NCBI GenBank assembly: GCA_900661335.1 | Contig: CAACVY010000018.1 | Span: 1 to 42,888, forward strand | Length of the DNA: 42,888 nucleotides | Origin: an uncultured bacterium | GTDB taxonomy: Bacteria; Verrucomicrobiota; Kiritimatiellia; PWTM01 | Direction of reading: 5' to 3' | Shown: positions 25,399 through 35,800 of the stretch, one piece after another | How positions within the stretch are numbered: the stretch's first letter is position 1 | Layout of the letters: each line of letters starts with the position of its first letter | Translations under genes and position numbers: made by a program | Notes under the pieces: generated by a model | Told to the model about the DNA's origin: nothing | The model's database searches: none | Seen by the model: only the letters and a program-made list of their open reading frames with translations

Positions 25399-25436
25399 GA
25401 CCGCTCGCCCGTCGTGGGCGAGCGGTCTTTGTTTTT
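25399..25436 (+). terminator. rho-independent terminator after the metallothionein-like gene
   Basis: A perfect 12-bp stem, GACCGCTCGCCC (25399-25410) with GGGCGAGCGGTC (25416-25427), and a five-base loop are followed by TTTGTTTTT. It also separates the unit from the convergent ferrochelatase gene. Confidence 0.9.
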
Positions 25437-25553
25437 GCGTTGCATCCTGTAGCCTCTCCGTGCAAACATCCTAATACCGACATCGAGGCAGAATCGTTCG
25501 GGGCCGGGCAAGGACGTATCATTCGGCGACCCACCAACCTGGAGGCCGCAGGC

Positions 25554-26498
25554 TTACTCGAGGGTAGATCCTTGACCTTGAACCACGTCGGCGAGGGCGC
25601 CAATAAAATCCTCGTCGGCATTCAACGATTTCGTTCGCTCGAATACCAAACCGAGGCGCTCGGCGTCGTGGCGTGCTGCGATGTCGAGGTCGTAGAGAAC
25701 TTCTACATGGTCACAGACGAACCCGATCGGCGCTACCAATAACCCCTCGATGCTCTGCGCACGCGCTTGCCCCATCGTCTCACTCAACGTCGGTCCCATC
25801 CACGGTCCTACTGCCGCCGTTCCCTGGCTCTGGAATGCCACCGTCCAATCGGTCAGCCCGAGGCCATCCGCCAGCTGCTGCGCATGGGAGCGGATTTCCT
25901 TCTCGTAGGGCTCGTCGGCCGCTATGCGACGCAGCGGCAAGCTATGGGCGGTGAAGATCACCCTCACCCGGCGGAGGTGCTTCAACGGGGGAGAGTCCAA
26001 CGCGCACCGGATGCGACGTCCCAGTGCATGCTGCAACGCCGGCGTGTTCCACCACGAGTCCACCCATCGTACCCGGGGTGCTGGAGTCCACCTCTGCAGT
26101 GCTTCCAACAGCCGTTGGCGATACCGCGCCACGCTTACCGTCGAGTAATGGGGGGCCATCACGATGGCGACCATATCCTGAACTCCATCGCGCATCATCG
26201 CTTCCACCGCACCCTGGATCCTTGGCTCCGAATGCCGCATACCCACGTACACCGAGCGTGGATCGCCCCGGCGTTCCAATTCTCGTTCCAGTGCCCTTGC
26301 TTGTTCGAAGGTGATTCGAAGCAATGGCGAGCCACCGACTTTCTCGTAGCGGTATCGCATCTCCGCCACGAGTTCCGGCGACGGTTCCCGCCCCTCCGCG
26401 ACGTCACGGAGGTACTCCGCCATACGGTCGAGCGAGTCCACTGTCCCGTAGGCCATCAGAAGGACTGCTCGTCTCGTCGTACGATTCCCCGGTTCCAT
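25554..26498 (-). CDS. hemH: ferrochelatase (protoporphyrin/coproporphyrin type)
   Basis: This 314-residue enzyme inserts ferrous iron into a porphyrin in the last steps of heme synthesis. The catalytic His185 is in IFTAHSLP and the metal-site Glu266 is in GFVCDHVEVLYDLD. AFQSQG (221-226) and the early YEKVGGSPLL are family blocks. Cys262 lies next to the active-site loop. The start is the ATG at 26498 with AAAGG upstream. Whether it prefers protoporphyrin IX or coproporphyrin III cannot be decided here, since the partner enzymes are not in the window. It is convergent with the Cys-rich gene unit and divergent from tRNA-Gln. Confidence 0.95.
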   Translation of the reverse strand: MEPGNRTTRRAVLLMAYGTVDSLDRMAEYLRDVAEGREPSPELVAEMRYRYEKVGGSPLLRITFEQARALERELERRGDPRSVYVGMRHSEPRIQGAVEAMMRDGVQDMVAIVMAPHYSTVSVARYRQRLLEALQRWTPAPRVRWVDSWWNTPALQHALGRRIRCALDSPPLKHLRRVRVIFTAHSLPLRRIAADEPYEKEIRSHAQQLADGLGLTDWTVAFQSQGTAAVGPWMGPTLSETMGQARAQSIEGLLVAPIGFVCDHVEVLYDLDIAARHDAERLGLVFERTKSLNADEDFIGALADVVQGQGSTLE

Positions 26499-26542
26499 TC
26501 TTGACCTTTCTGGCCAAAGCGCCGATCATATTCCGCTGGCTG

Positions 26543-26616
26543 CCGGATGGTGTAATGGTAGCACCGCAGACTCTGGATCTGCTTGTCCAGGTTCGAATCC
26601 TGGTCCGGCAACCATT
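26543..26616 (+). tRNA. tRNA-Gln(CTG)
   Basis: The acceptor TGCCGGA (26543-26549) pairs with TCCGGCA (26606-26612). The anticodon stem GCAGA/TCTGC encloses the loop CTCTGGA with anticodon CTG at 26575-26577. The T-arm has GGTTCGAATCC, the discriminator base is A, and CCA is encoded (26614-26616). Confidence 0.97.
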
Positions 26617-26621
26617 TTGGT

Positions 26622-28391
26622 TTAGCCACGGAAGTAGAGATAGGCTGCGAGGATCGCCGCGAGCACGCCGGCCGACGCTACCACATCCACCCAGTTCCAG
26701 CTCGCTCGTGATACCCGCCGCTGCTCTTCCGTCACAGTCCCGAGCGTCAAACCTCGGATCTGCTCTTCTGCAGGCGACTCGCTAGTAAGACTCACTCCCA
26801 CCATCACCGCCACCGAGACCAGGAAAATCAGCAGGCTGTAGTACTGGAAGTACATTTTGTTCACGATCCAGAAGAAGCTGCCCCGCGCGTACTCGTACCC
26901 AAACAATTTCACGGGAGTATCCACTGCCAAGCGGAACAAACCTAACGCAAAGCCCACTGCCAGGGCCGTCCAGCACCCGCGCGCATTCACGCGCCGAGAA
27001 AAGACACCAAGGAAAAACACGGTGAAAATCGGCGGAGCAAGATATCCCTGCACGCTCTGCAAGTAATCGTAGAGCCCGCGCGCACCTCGGATGACTGGAA
27101 TCCAGATCAACCCAATGACCACCATCACCGTGGTGGCCACTCGCCCCACCCACACAATTTGGTGCTGACTGGCGGTGGGATGTAACCGTGAGTAGAAATC
27201 CATGGTAAACAATGTGGACGAGGCATTGAACACCCCTGCCAGGGAGCTCATCAGCGCCGCCAAAAGTCCCGCCACGACCACCCCGCGCACCCCGACCGGC
27301 AAGACGTGCTGCAACAACATCGGGAACGCGGCTTGACTTGCGACCGGATCCAGCTGCCCATTCGGTAAAATCCGCGCGGCGATTTCAGGTACCTTGCCGC
27401 TCTTTGCGAGGGCGAAACAAATCATCCCTGGCACGATGAACAAAAACACCGGTGACAACTTCAGCCAGCCAGCGAAAATGCTACCGCGCCGCGCTTGGCG
27501 TTCATCGGGCGCGCCGAGAACTCGCTGCACGATGTACTGATCCGTGCACCAATACCATAGCCCAATGACGGGCGCGCAAAACAGCATGCCGAGCCAAGGG
27601 TAGTTTCCATTGAAGTACCAGGCCTGCCGCACCAATGCGCCATTGGCCGCGTATTCTTCTACGGGAGCCCAGGTCCCTTGAACTCCAGGCGGCACTAATG
27701 GCTTCCACAGGTTGAACATCTCACTGCCGCAAACTTCGCGCAAAACGCTCCAGCCGCCCAGCACTTGAAGGCCGAACACTGTCACCAGCAACGAGCCTAG
27801 GATCAGCACCACCGTCTGCAGCGCCTCTGTATAGGCCACCGCGCGCAGACCTCCCAGGACCGTGTACAGCCCCGTCAGTACCACCACCGCAAACGAACCC
27901 ACCCAAAAGCTATCCAACACCCAAGGCCCAATTCGCACGCTAACCTCTGGAAACAGATAGGCAAACACGATCCCACCCGCGTAGATCCCGACGGCGATCT
28001 TGGTCAACACATACGCCACGAGGGAAATCAAAGAAAGGATCCAACGGCTGCGCGCCGAAAACCGCTTCTCGAGGAACTCCGGCATCGTGAACACCCTGGA
28101 CCGCATGTAGAACGGCACAAACACCCATGCAAGCACCAGCAGGCACCATGCGTGCAGTTCGTAATGGGCCATGGCGACTCCATCCGTGCACCCTGACCCC
28201 GCCAGGCCGACTACATGCTCCGAGCCAATATTGGACGCAAAAATCGACGCCCCAATCGTCCACCACCCAAGATTCCGTCCCGCAAGAAAGTAGTCGTCCG
28301 CTGTATCCTTGCGCCGCGCAATCACCCATGCCGCCACGCCGAACACTAGACCGAAGTACACCAGCACCACTAGCCAGTCGACCATGCTCAT
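26622..28391 (-). CDS. sodium/solute symporter, SSS (SGLT-like) family
   Basis: This 589-residue polytopic inner-membrane transporter couples sodium to solute uptake. The N-terminal DWLVVLVYFGLVFGVAAW is followed by the family segment DDYFLAGRNLGWWTIGASIFASNIGSEHVVGLAGSG. Further hallmarks are GIYAGGIVFAYLF, the GLYTVLGGLRAVAYTEALQT block (the sodium-solute symporter signature region) and NASSTLFTMDFY. About 14 helices are expected. The layout, especially FASNIGSEH, is closest to SGLT-type sugar transporters, so a sugar or inositol is a reasonable guess in this glycan-rich neighbourhood. The start at 28391 has GGAGG nine bases upstream. The end lies five bases from tRNA-Gln on the other strand. 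A strong promoter precedes it. Confidence 0.93.
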   Translation of the reverse strand: MSMVDWLVVLVYFGLVFGVAAWVIARRKDTADDYFLAGRNLGWWTIGASIFASNIGSEHVVGLAGSGCTDGVAMAHYELHAWCLLVLAWVFVPFYMRSRVFTMPEFLEKRFSARSRWILSLISLVAYVLTKIAVGIYAGGIVFAYLFPEVSVRIGPWVLDSFWVGSFAVVVLTGLYTVLGGLRAVAYTEALQTVVLILGSLLVTVFGLQVLGGWSVLREVCGSEMFNLWKPLVPPGVQGTWAPVEEYAANGALVRQAWYFNGNYPWLGMLFCAPVIGLWYWCTDQYIVQRVLGAPDERQARRGSIFAGWLKLSPVFLFIVPGMICFALAKSGKVPEIAARILPNGQLDPVASQAAFPMLLQHVLPVGVRGVVVAGLLAALMSSLAGVFNASSTLFTMDFYSRLHPTASQHQIVWVGRVATTVMVVIGLIWIPVIRGARGLYDYLQSVQGYLAPPIFTVFFLGVFSRRVNARGCWTALAVGFALGLFRLAVDTPVKLFGYEYARGSFFWIVNKMYFQYYSLLIFLVSVAVMVGVSLTSESPAEEQIRGLTLGTVTEEQRRVSRASWNWVDVVASAGVLAAILAAYLYFRG

Positions 28392-28440
28392 CGCCGTGCG
28401 ACCTCCATCGTCGAATCTAAGCCGGATTTAATTCGCGTTG

Positions 28441-28469
28441 CTAATAAAATAAAAGCTTCGCTGTGTCAA
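28441..28469 (-). promoter_or_regulatory. sigma70-type promoter for the symporter gene
   Basis: On the minus strand a consensus TTGACA (28464-28469) and TATTAG (28441-28446) are separated by exactly 17 bases, with an AT-rich spacer. The predicted start near 28434 leaves about 43 bases before the symporter ATG at 28391. The site lies just after the dnaN stop, so the symporter need not depend on dnaN transcription. Confidence 0.75.
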
Positions 28470-28489
28470 GCCTAAGCGGCGGCCAACCG

Positions 28490-29587
28490 TCAAGTAGTAA
28501 TTCGAAGCGGCATGATTACGTAGATGAACGGCTCCTCCGCTCGGAGGACCGCGGGAGTCATCTCATCGGTCATCTCTAGCGTCACCTGGTCCGATGCCAA
28601 CGCTTTGAGCGGCTCCATAAGAAACTCGGCATTGAAATAAAGGCTGACCGGTTTCCCATCGAACTCTACTGACAGCCGTTCCCGCGCTTCCCCAGTCTTG
28701 GGATTCTCGGCGCTGAGCTCCAACGCACCTGGCGAAAACGAAAACTTGACCCCGTAAGTTTTCTCGATTGAAAACAGCGACACGCGTCGCAGCGCACCCA
28801 AGAGGGCCTCTCGCCCGATCCGAGCCCTATAGCTACTCTGGGTTGAAACTACTTGCCGTACGTTCGGGTACTTCCCCTCCAAGAGCTTCGCAATTACCAC
28901 CAAGTCGCCCGCATCGATCACTATCTGCCCTTCCATCGGAATGATGGCCGCCATGCCCTCGCCATCGAGCAAGGGTGGCAAATCCGCCGCAATATCCGCG
29001 GGCACGATCAACTCCGCATCCCCCTTCGCGCCCTCCAACTCCTGCTCCACCATCGCTAGACGCCGCCCGTCTGTCCCCACGACCGTAACGGTACTCCCAT
29101 GAATTTGGAAGCACAGCCCAGTTAGGACCTGCCGGCCTTCTTCTTCCTTCGCCGCAGCATAGACCGTCCGCTGGATCATTTCCCGAATCAGCGCACGCTT
29201 AATCGGAATCCCTTTTTTATCCTCCCACTTGGGCAGGCTCGGAAAATCGTCCGCGCTAATCGCATTGATGCGGAACACTGCATCCCCGCCACGGATAACC
29301 ACACTGGTGCCATCCGACGATTCGATTTCCAGCGGCCCGGGGCAAGTTTCCCGAACAATCGCCAATAGCGTCGACGCATCCACTGTGGTGGCCCCGTCCT
29401 CAGTCCCTTGGACTGGTAATGTAACCTGGACCCAGAACGAGCCATCTGTCGCCGCAACCGTAAAAATCTGACCTTTCAGATCAAGGAGAAAATTTTTGAG
29501 TACCTGCAGTGGGGTTGTGTCCGACACGGCTACGTGCGCCCGTTGAAGCACTGCAAGAAGTTCGTCCCGGGTCGTCGTAAGTTTCAT
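28490..29587 (-). CDS. dnaN: DNA polymerase III sliding clamp (beta subunit)
   Basis: This 365-residue beta clamp encircles DNA and tethers replicative polymerases. Three tandem clamp domains fit the length. It begins MKLTTTRDELLAVLQRAHVAV, has VVGTDGRRLAMVE in the middle domain and YNAEFLMEPLKAL in the third, and ends with the clamp C-terminal signature YVIMPLRI. The start is supported by AGGAGA eight bases upstream. dnaA, recF and gyrB are not beside it; instead the giant exported-protein gene lies upstream and a symporter downstream, so the classical dnaA-dnaN order is absent. Confidence 0.96.
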   Translation of the reverse strand: MKLTTTRDELLAVLQRAHVAVSDTTPLQVLKNFLLDLKGQIFTVAATDGSFWVQVTLPVQGTEDGATTVDASTLLAIVRETCPGPLEIESSDGTSVVIRGGDAVFRINAISADDFPSLPKWEDKKGIPIKRALIREMIQRTVYAAAKEEEGRQVLTGLCFQIHGSTVTVVGTDGRRLAMVEQELEGAKGDAELIVPADIAADLPPLLDGEGMAAIIPMEGQIVIDAGDLVVIAKLLEGKYPNVRQVVSTQSSYRARIGREALLGALRRVSLFSIEKTYGVKFSFSPGALELSAENPKTGEARERLSVEFDGKPVSLYFNAEFLMEPLKALASDQVTLEMTDEMTPAVLRAEEPFIYVIMPLRITT

Positions 29588-29715
29588 CGCTCGTTCTCCT
29601 ACTTGCGTTTCTTATCCAATCCCGTCGTCGTAGTATGTCTGTGAATTCGGCGCGAGGCAAGACAGAACTGTGGCAGGTACTGGGCAATCCTACTAGGCTG
29701 CAGGGGATCGGTAAG

Positions 29716-29794
29716 TTGTGAGTTTTTCTGTGGAAAAGTTCTCGTCGCGTTTGGTACGAGCGTGGTAAAGCGGGGGCGCACACGAAACTCACAA
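29716..29794. promoter_or_regulatory. inverted repeat and DnaA-box-like site upstream of dnaN
   Basis: TTGTGAGTTT (29716-29725) and its exact inverse AAACTCACAA (29785-29794) flank about 59 bases. Next to the first arm lies TGTGGAAAA (29729-29737), the reverse of TTTTCCACA, which differs from the DnaA box TTATCCACA at one base. The 222-base gap (29588-29809) holds no gene and no strong promoter that I can name. Function as an operator for dnaN or part of an origin is only a suggestion. Confidence 0.35.
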
Positions 29795-29809
29795 GGAATT
29801 TACAGAATG

Positions 29810-32800
29810 TTAGCGCTGCGGTGGGACCACCTCGCGGACCGCGGCACCGAGCTCATCGTGAAGGACTAGAACCGCAAATTTTTGAGCCGACGTGAGAGCC
29901 GGATCTTGGATGGACGCGTAGTCGAAGCGGCCACGCAGGTCAGTGTAGCCGTCCTTGTAGAATTTGATCTCTCCGTTGGGCATGCGGGCATATACCTTTA
30001 CGTAGGCGGAGTGGACCGGTCTGCCTGTGGCCGCGTGGTGGACCGCGAGTTGTCCGTAGGCCTCGATAAACTCGGTGACTAAGCTGTTGGCGTAGCGTAG
30101 CACGACCTTCCGGATCCCGGTGCCGCTCGCTTCGATGAGAAGGTTGCGGGCATGAAGCTTCTCAGGGACTTCAACTGCGTAGGTGGTGCGGTCTTGAGGC
30201 AGACGAACGTCTAGAACATGGTGCGGGGCAATGATGGCAAGGTCGGCGGTGGCATCGACCGCGAAGGGGCTTCGGGAGAAGAGGGCTTCGACGTCTACCA
30301 TGTAGAAGCGAAGGGTGCATTCCTTGAGATTACGGTAGTCCAGGCGGATCCGGGTACCTTCGGGTGTCAGCTCCAGCGCAGGGCCCTGCGAGGCGAGAGA
30401 TTCGAGTAGCTGGAGGCGTTGTTCGGGGTCGGCCGGTTGCGTACGGGTTTCGCCTCGGATTTCGGCAAGTTGAGATGCGAGGGTACGGAAACGTGAGCGC
30501 CAGCGGGTAACGGGATGGTCTTGGTAGGCATTCGCCAGTCGTTCGGCGGTGCCAGTGTCGCCTTGGTACATGGCGAGATAGGCATGCAGGTAGTCGTATT
30601 GGACCTTCTCCGTAATACGGTCGGATTTGACGCGAGAGAACCATTGAATCGATTCTGCGACGCGATCCTGGAGGGACATGTAGTAGGCGATCGCCAGCTG
30701 GTCTTCATCGTCGAGTGCAGGTTTGAAGGAAAGGTAGCGGAGGTATGAGCGGTACTGTTCAAGGAAGGGTGGGTTGAAGATTTGATGTCGGCCCTGAAGG
30801 GGATGAGCGCGTGCGTGGATTAAGGGATCGTACTCGAGATGCCGGTAGCGATCTTCGCGGGATGCGTCCACGGATAGGACTCGGGATGCGACGAATAGTC
30901 CACAGCGAGCTCCAAACCCAATCGCGGTGAGGTAAGTACCCACGCGGGCTGGATCGTTGTGGAACAGGGCGTAGGACCAAAGCACCGGGGAAAAGTGCTT
31001 GCGGGCTTCGAGGATCTCAATCGCGGAGCGGTAAAACGCCGGATCTTTCATACGCCAGGCGATCTCGCCGAGGTCGAGTCGGTGCAGGTTCGCCTTGCGC
31101 AGGAACTCAAGCACCTCTTCGGGCTGGCCTTGGTGAGCGATCCAGATCCAAGATTCCGTGTCGGGGCGTGTCGGAGAGTCCACGACTTTGAATGGGCGCG
31201 TGCGGGCTCGGGCTAGACATCGCTCGTTTTCCAACACTGTGGCGGGGTAGTGGGAAAACTCGCCCGGCTGAGGGAAGTAGAAGGAGTATTCTATTTTCCA
31301 AGTGCTGTAGGGTTCGAGCACGATGCGCTGGGTCTTGGTGTACAAGCTGCCGTTCAGTGGGATGGCGCCGGCTGGGAGCTGGTAGAGCACGGCGATGTAC
31401 CGACGCTGGCCGGTCGGGTTCGTTAGGACGATCCGCGCCCCGTACGGAACACCCACCAGAAACTCTTCCGTCACATACTTGTCGACGCGTTCAGCGCCGT
31501 CGAATCGCCAGGGGTCGTCAAGGCGGAAGAAGTTTTCGACGACGAGGATTTGGTCCTGTTGTGGATGAGGCTCGGCGACCTGAATGCGACGAGCGTACAG
31601 GAGAGCAGGAGCGGCAGGTTCGATCCGGACCTGGTGTGCATCGGCCTTAATATTGTGTTTTGGCGGTTCGAATGGAAGATCCAGGGAGGCCAAGGCGAGG
31701 AGTGCTTCGTTGACGCTTTGGGTACAGGCGAGGAAGTACCGGCTTAAGAATGGCCCGCCGGCGTGGTGCGCCAGTTCGGTCCAGAACCGGTTGGTTGTAC
31801 ACAAGCCCCGCGTGACGTACGCAGGTTTTTGTCGAAAGTATTGCTGTTCAGCAAGTTCTTTCGGAGGAGGCGCAGCGCGAAAGAGCGGGCGCGGCGCACC
31901 GGAAGGTTCGGCAGCGAAGAATCCCGATAGTTTGTCCGCTTGGCTCGCCCTTTCGGTTTCCGTTTGAAGCGCGCTCTTGCGCATTTCTCGGTTGGCTGCG
32001 GCATCCTTTGCGTCGGCGACCTCGATCCGGTCGGCTGCAGCTTCCCGGGCGCGCCTCAGTGCCATCTCGGCAGGGGCGGCGGGTGCTACAGCGGCGGTTC
32101 CGGCGCGTCCGGCGCCGCGTTGGGCCTCGTCCGCCAGCGCTGCGGCGACCATCCCGTCGGCGGTGAGCTGGGCGGCCGCCTGTGGGCGAGGCAGTCCTTC
32201 AAATAGGACGGAAGCCGCGGCGAACTCTGAGCCGAGGAGCCCCGCGTCCAGGACACAGTCGAAAAGGAAATCTTCTTGGGTGGGATTGATGGGAAGCAAT
32301 TCTGCCAAGCTCCCGAGTTCGGCGACGATAGCGGCTTTTTCGTCGGGCAGGGAGTTGGCGAGGAGAATTTTCTCGAACAGGTTTAGACGGCGATAGCTCG
32401 GTAGGGGACGGTATGGGGAGAGGTCTCGGCCGAGCAACCAGTCGTCCAAGAAGGTTTTCTCGCGCTTGTTCTGTACATACGGGAGGACGACTTGTTCGAA
32501 GAAGGTGGGGTCTTTTCGGCGCAGAAAGTAGTGCAGCTCGTGGCAGGCGTAGCGGGAGTAGTAATCGAGTTTTTCGTCCCGCGTCAGCCTGGGCCAGCGG
32601 GTAATGAATTCGAAAGGTTCCAGATCGCGAGCGCCGGCGGCCACGAGAATGCGGAAAGCACGGCTGATCGTGTCGAGAAGTTCATACCGGAAGTATGGGG
32701 TGATGGGGAGAGTGACCGGCTGGCCCGGTTGGAGGATCTGGACGACCTTTTCTTCTTTGAAACTTTGGTTCGGATCGAGCGCCTGAGCAAGGCGGCGGTC

Positions 32801-35800
32801 AGTCGTAGGCACAGGGGCGTCGGGCAACGCGACGTGACGGAGCACGGCTTGCGCCGGGTCCGCTGCCCAAATTCGCACCCACGAACACCCTCGCAGTTGG
32901 TCACGGGGAATTCGGACCCAGCCATCTGGGTCGGGCGTCAGGTTCAGGAACACGGGCGATGGTTCTTGGAGGAAATCGAGCGTGGCGTACTGTTCGGCTA
33001 TGGAAACCCCAGTGGCTGCGCCTTTCTCCATGGCCAGGCCCGCGGTGGGGGCGGTCTGTTGACGGTAGGCGGTGCCGGCTTGCAGCACTGGCGCTTGGAC
33101 CTCTGTGGTGCGCAGAGCCCACGGATTCAGGAGCAACGACGGGCGTTCCAACATATTGCCGGGGAACCGTTGTGCCAGACGGCGATCGAGAATGTACCGC
33201 ATTTCGTCGCTCAACACGCGCCCGGACTGGTAGAAGGAAACCGGTTGGGGTAAGGGAACCTGGAATAGGGGAGGCCAGTAGGTGGGCCCCATCAAAGTGA
33301 GCAGGTCGAACGGTGGCAGGAACCGTGTGGCGAAGACATGTACCCGGACCAACGGGTTGGGGTTCAGGACGCGGACGACGACTTCGTTATCGCGGACTTC
33401 CGGAACGCTGAGTTGTAGTGGGGAGGATGGCGACAGTTGGAGGGCACGGTGACGGGAGATCACGTAGCGGTCGCGGCGATCCCCTGCGGCTACGCGGATC
33501 AGCATCTCTTTACCGCCGGGGATCCAAAAAAGGGAGTAGTCACCTGGCTCTAGGCCGCGGAGCTCAAGGAACGGCTCCACTATGGAGAGTGCAGCGGAAC
33601 GATCGGCGGCGAAGGTATCGCCGCGGAGTTCCAGCAGAGAAAACTGGTCTGGGCGTGGCAAGGGCTTCACCACCGGCAGTGGGAGCCGGAGGGGTTCGCC
33701 GGCGACTGCGTGGATCGGCTGGGGCCCCGTCCACGCATCAGAAGGAAGCGGAATCTCGACTTGAGAACCGGGCGGGCAGTGAACGGTCTGGCGCAGTTGC
33801 GCAAGTTCCGGTCGCGAGGTGGCCTCGAACATATCGGTGGGAGGTGTGTAGGTCACCTTAATGGCCTCGATATGCTCAAGTAACCCTAGGAAGACGCGGC
33901 CGTGCTCGTCGGTCTGGAACAAATCGGTGTAATCGCGGGTAACCCCCTTCGGTTGAAGGGCCACAGAGAGCGAGGCGTGCGGAATGGCTTCTCCATTCTT
34001 CCCGCGCAGTTCGAGGACGAAACCATCTGAGGTTCTGCGTACGAGCACTTGCCGCGAAGCGCCAGTTCGGTCGATGCTGTTGACAGCAAAGCGCGCCGAG
34101 GTGGACAGGTCCAGTTTCCCGTGAGTCACACGGCTGGTGATACGACCTTGCAATCGGAGCTCTAGGAGTTGGAGATCTGGTGGCGCACGGAAGAGCAGCA
34201 CAGCCTGCCCATCCGGGTCGAACTGGACCGGATAGTATTCCCGCTCCGTCACAATCCCTTGAAGGTCCATTGCGCGAAGGACTGCACGTGGCTCTTCAAG
34301 TAGCTGGATTTGAAGAGGTTGTTGATGGGCCAGCAGCGTAGCGCGGATCAGCACCGGCACTTCGGCGCCGGGTAAAATGCGTTCCCGTTCGATGTACACG
34401 CCCGCGCGCAGCTCGAACGATTCGCGGAGATGCTGAAACCGGACCAACGTCGCGAAGTCGTCCACGCCGACGACCAAGGGAGCGTCGGTGGGTTCGGTGG
34501 TATAGGGGACGACGATGTCACCGTCTTCGCCAGCCGGAAACTCATGTTGACCCAGCCAAGCGCGTGCGTTCATGACTTTTTGGCCTTGCTCGTCGTAGAC
34601 GGAGAGACGGTGCCCCGCGGCGGACAAGGTCTGGACCACTGCCAAGCGGCCTTTCTGGATTAATGCTCGACAACTTTTCCCACCGCCGACGCATTCCACG
34701 ACCCAGGCTCCTCGCCCTTGGAGTTGTGGAAACTCAAACGTGCGAAGCACGCGGCGTTGTGGGGGATCCTGGTAGGTATGCGTCTCCGAGTGGGTCGGAA
34801 CCAACCCCTCCAAGTTGACGGCGAGATCCAGTGGGCGTCCGGTATGACGGTAGTAATTGACGGTGTGGAGCCGATAGACGTGGACTTGGAGGTTGGTGAT
34901 GTTTTTGACGAAGACTGTGAGCCGTACGGGATCAGCCGGCGCGAACTGGTCTGGATTTTGCGGGGAAAATTCCAGATCCACGCGCTTTTGGATGGCTTCG
35001 AACTCCGAAGCTGGAATCCACCCGGCCCACTTCGCAGGATCCCCAATCCCGTTCACGAGTTTCGCCTCCACGAACAGCCGCCGCAGGACCTCGTCGCGCA
35101 CCCAGGGCCGGAACGCTTCAAAATCTTGGGCGTCGGCCAAGAAGTACAAGAGGTAGTCGCGCACCAGCGGTTCGTCGTTCCCGATGGGAGTTAGGAGCGG
35201 CAGATTAGGATTCGCGTCGAGGCGTGCGAGATGTGCGGCGGGAAGGCGCTCGACTGCGTGGGCGGGCGCGTACGGGACTGCACGTGGGAGTTTCAGATAT
35301 TGGAGGAAGCGTTCCCGGTTGTAGATGCCCATGCGGCGATCGTGTACGAGGCGGTGGTACAGGACCGCGCCTTTGAGGCTGTTGTGGACCGGCGCCAGAG
35401 TGCTCACGAATTGCCAAAGCCGTTCAAGGTAGCGTTCCCGTTGTGCGGGGTCGGTCACGACGTCCTCCTCCGAAGTGGGGACGAGTTTGGCAAGGTACGT
35501 TTGGACAAACGTTTCTTCATTCCGGAGTAAGGGACGTTTTTGAAGGAGTTGGTCCAACTGCTCGCGAGTCAATTTTCGGTGAATCTCCAGGGTCCCGAAT
35601 GGTTCTGCGTTCGGGCGTGCGAGATCGCTGGCAATTAGGTCCACAAGACCGGGGAAGTCGGGCCGCTTTAATCGCCGGAGCAGCTCGCGTTGGCGCGGTT
35701 CGCTCAAGGGCCGGCCTGCGAGCAGGTACAAACCTTCATCATTGAATGCGGACAGGTCTTCCGCACCGCAGCGACTCAAGGCCCACTCGACCAACCGGTC

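Noticed and set aside
32492-33253. 253-codon plus-strand frame inside the giant gene
   Set aside because: It is antisense to a continuous minus-strand gene with coherent protein features and has no independent support.
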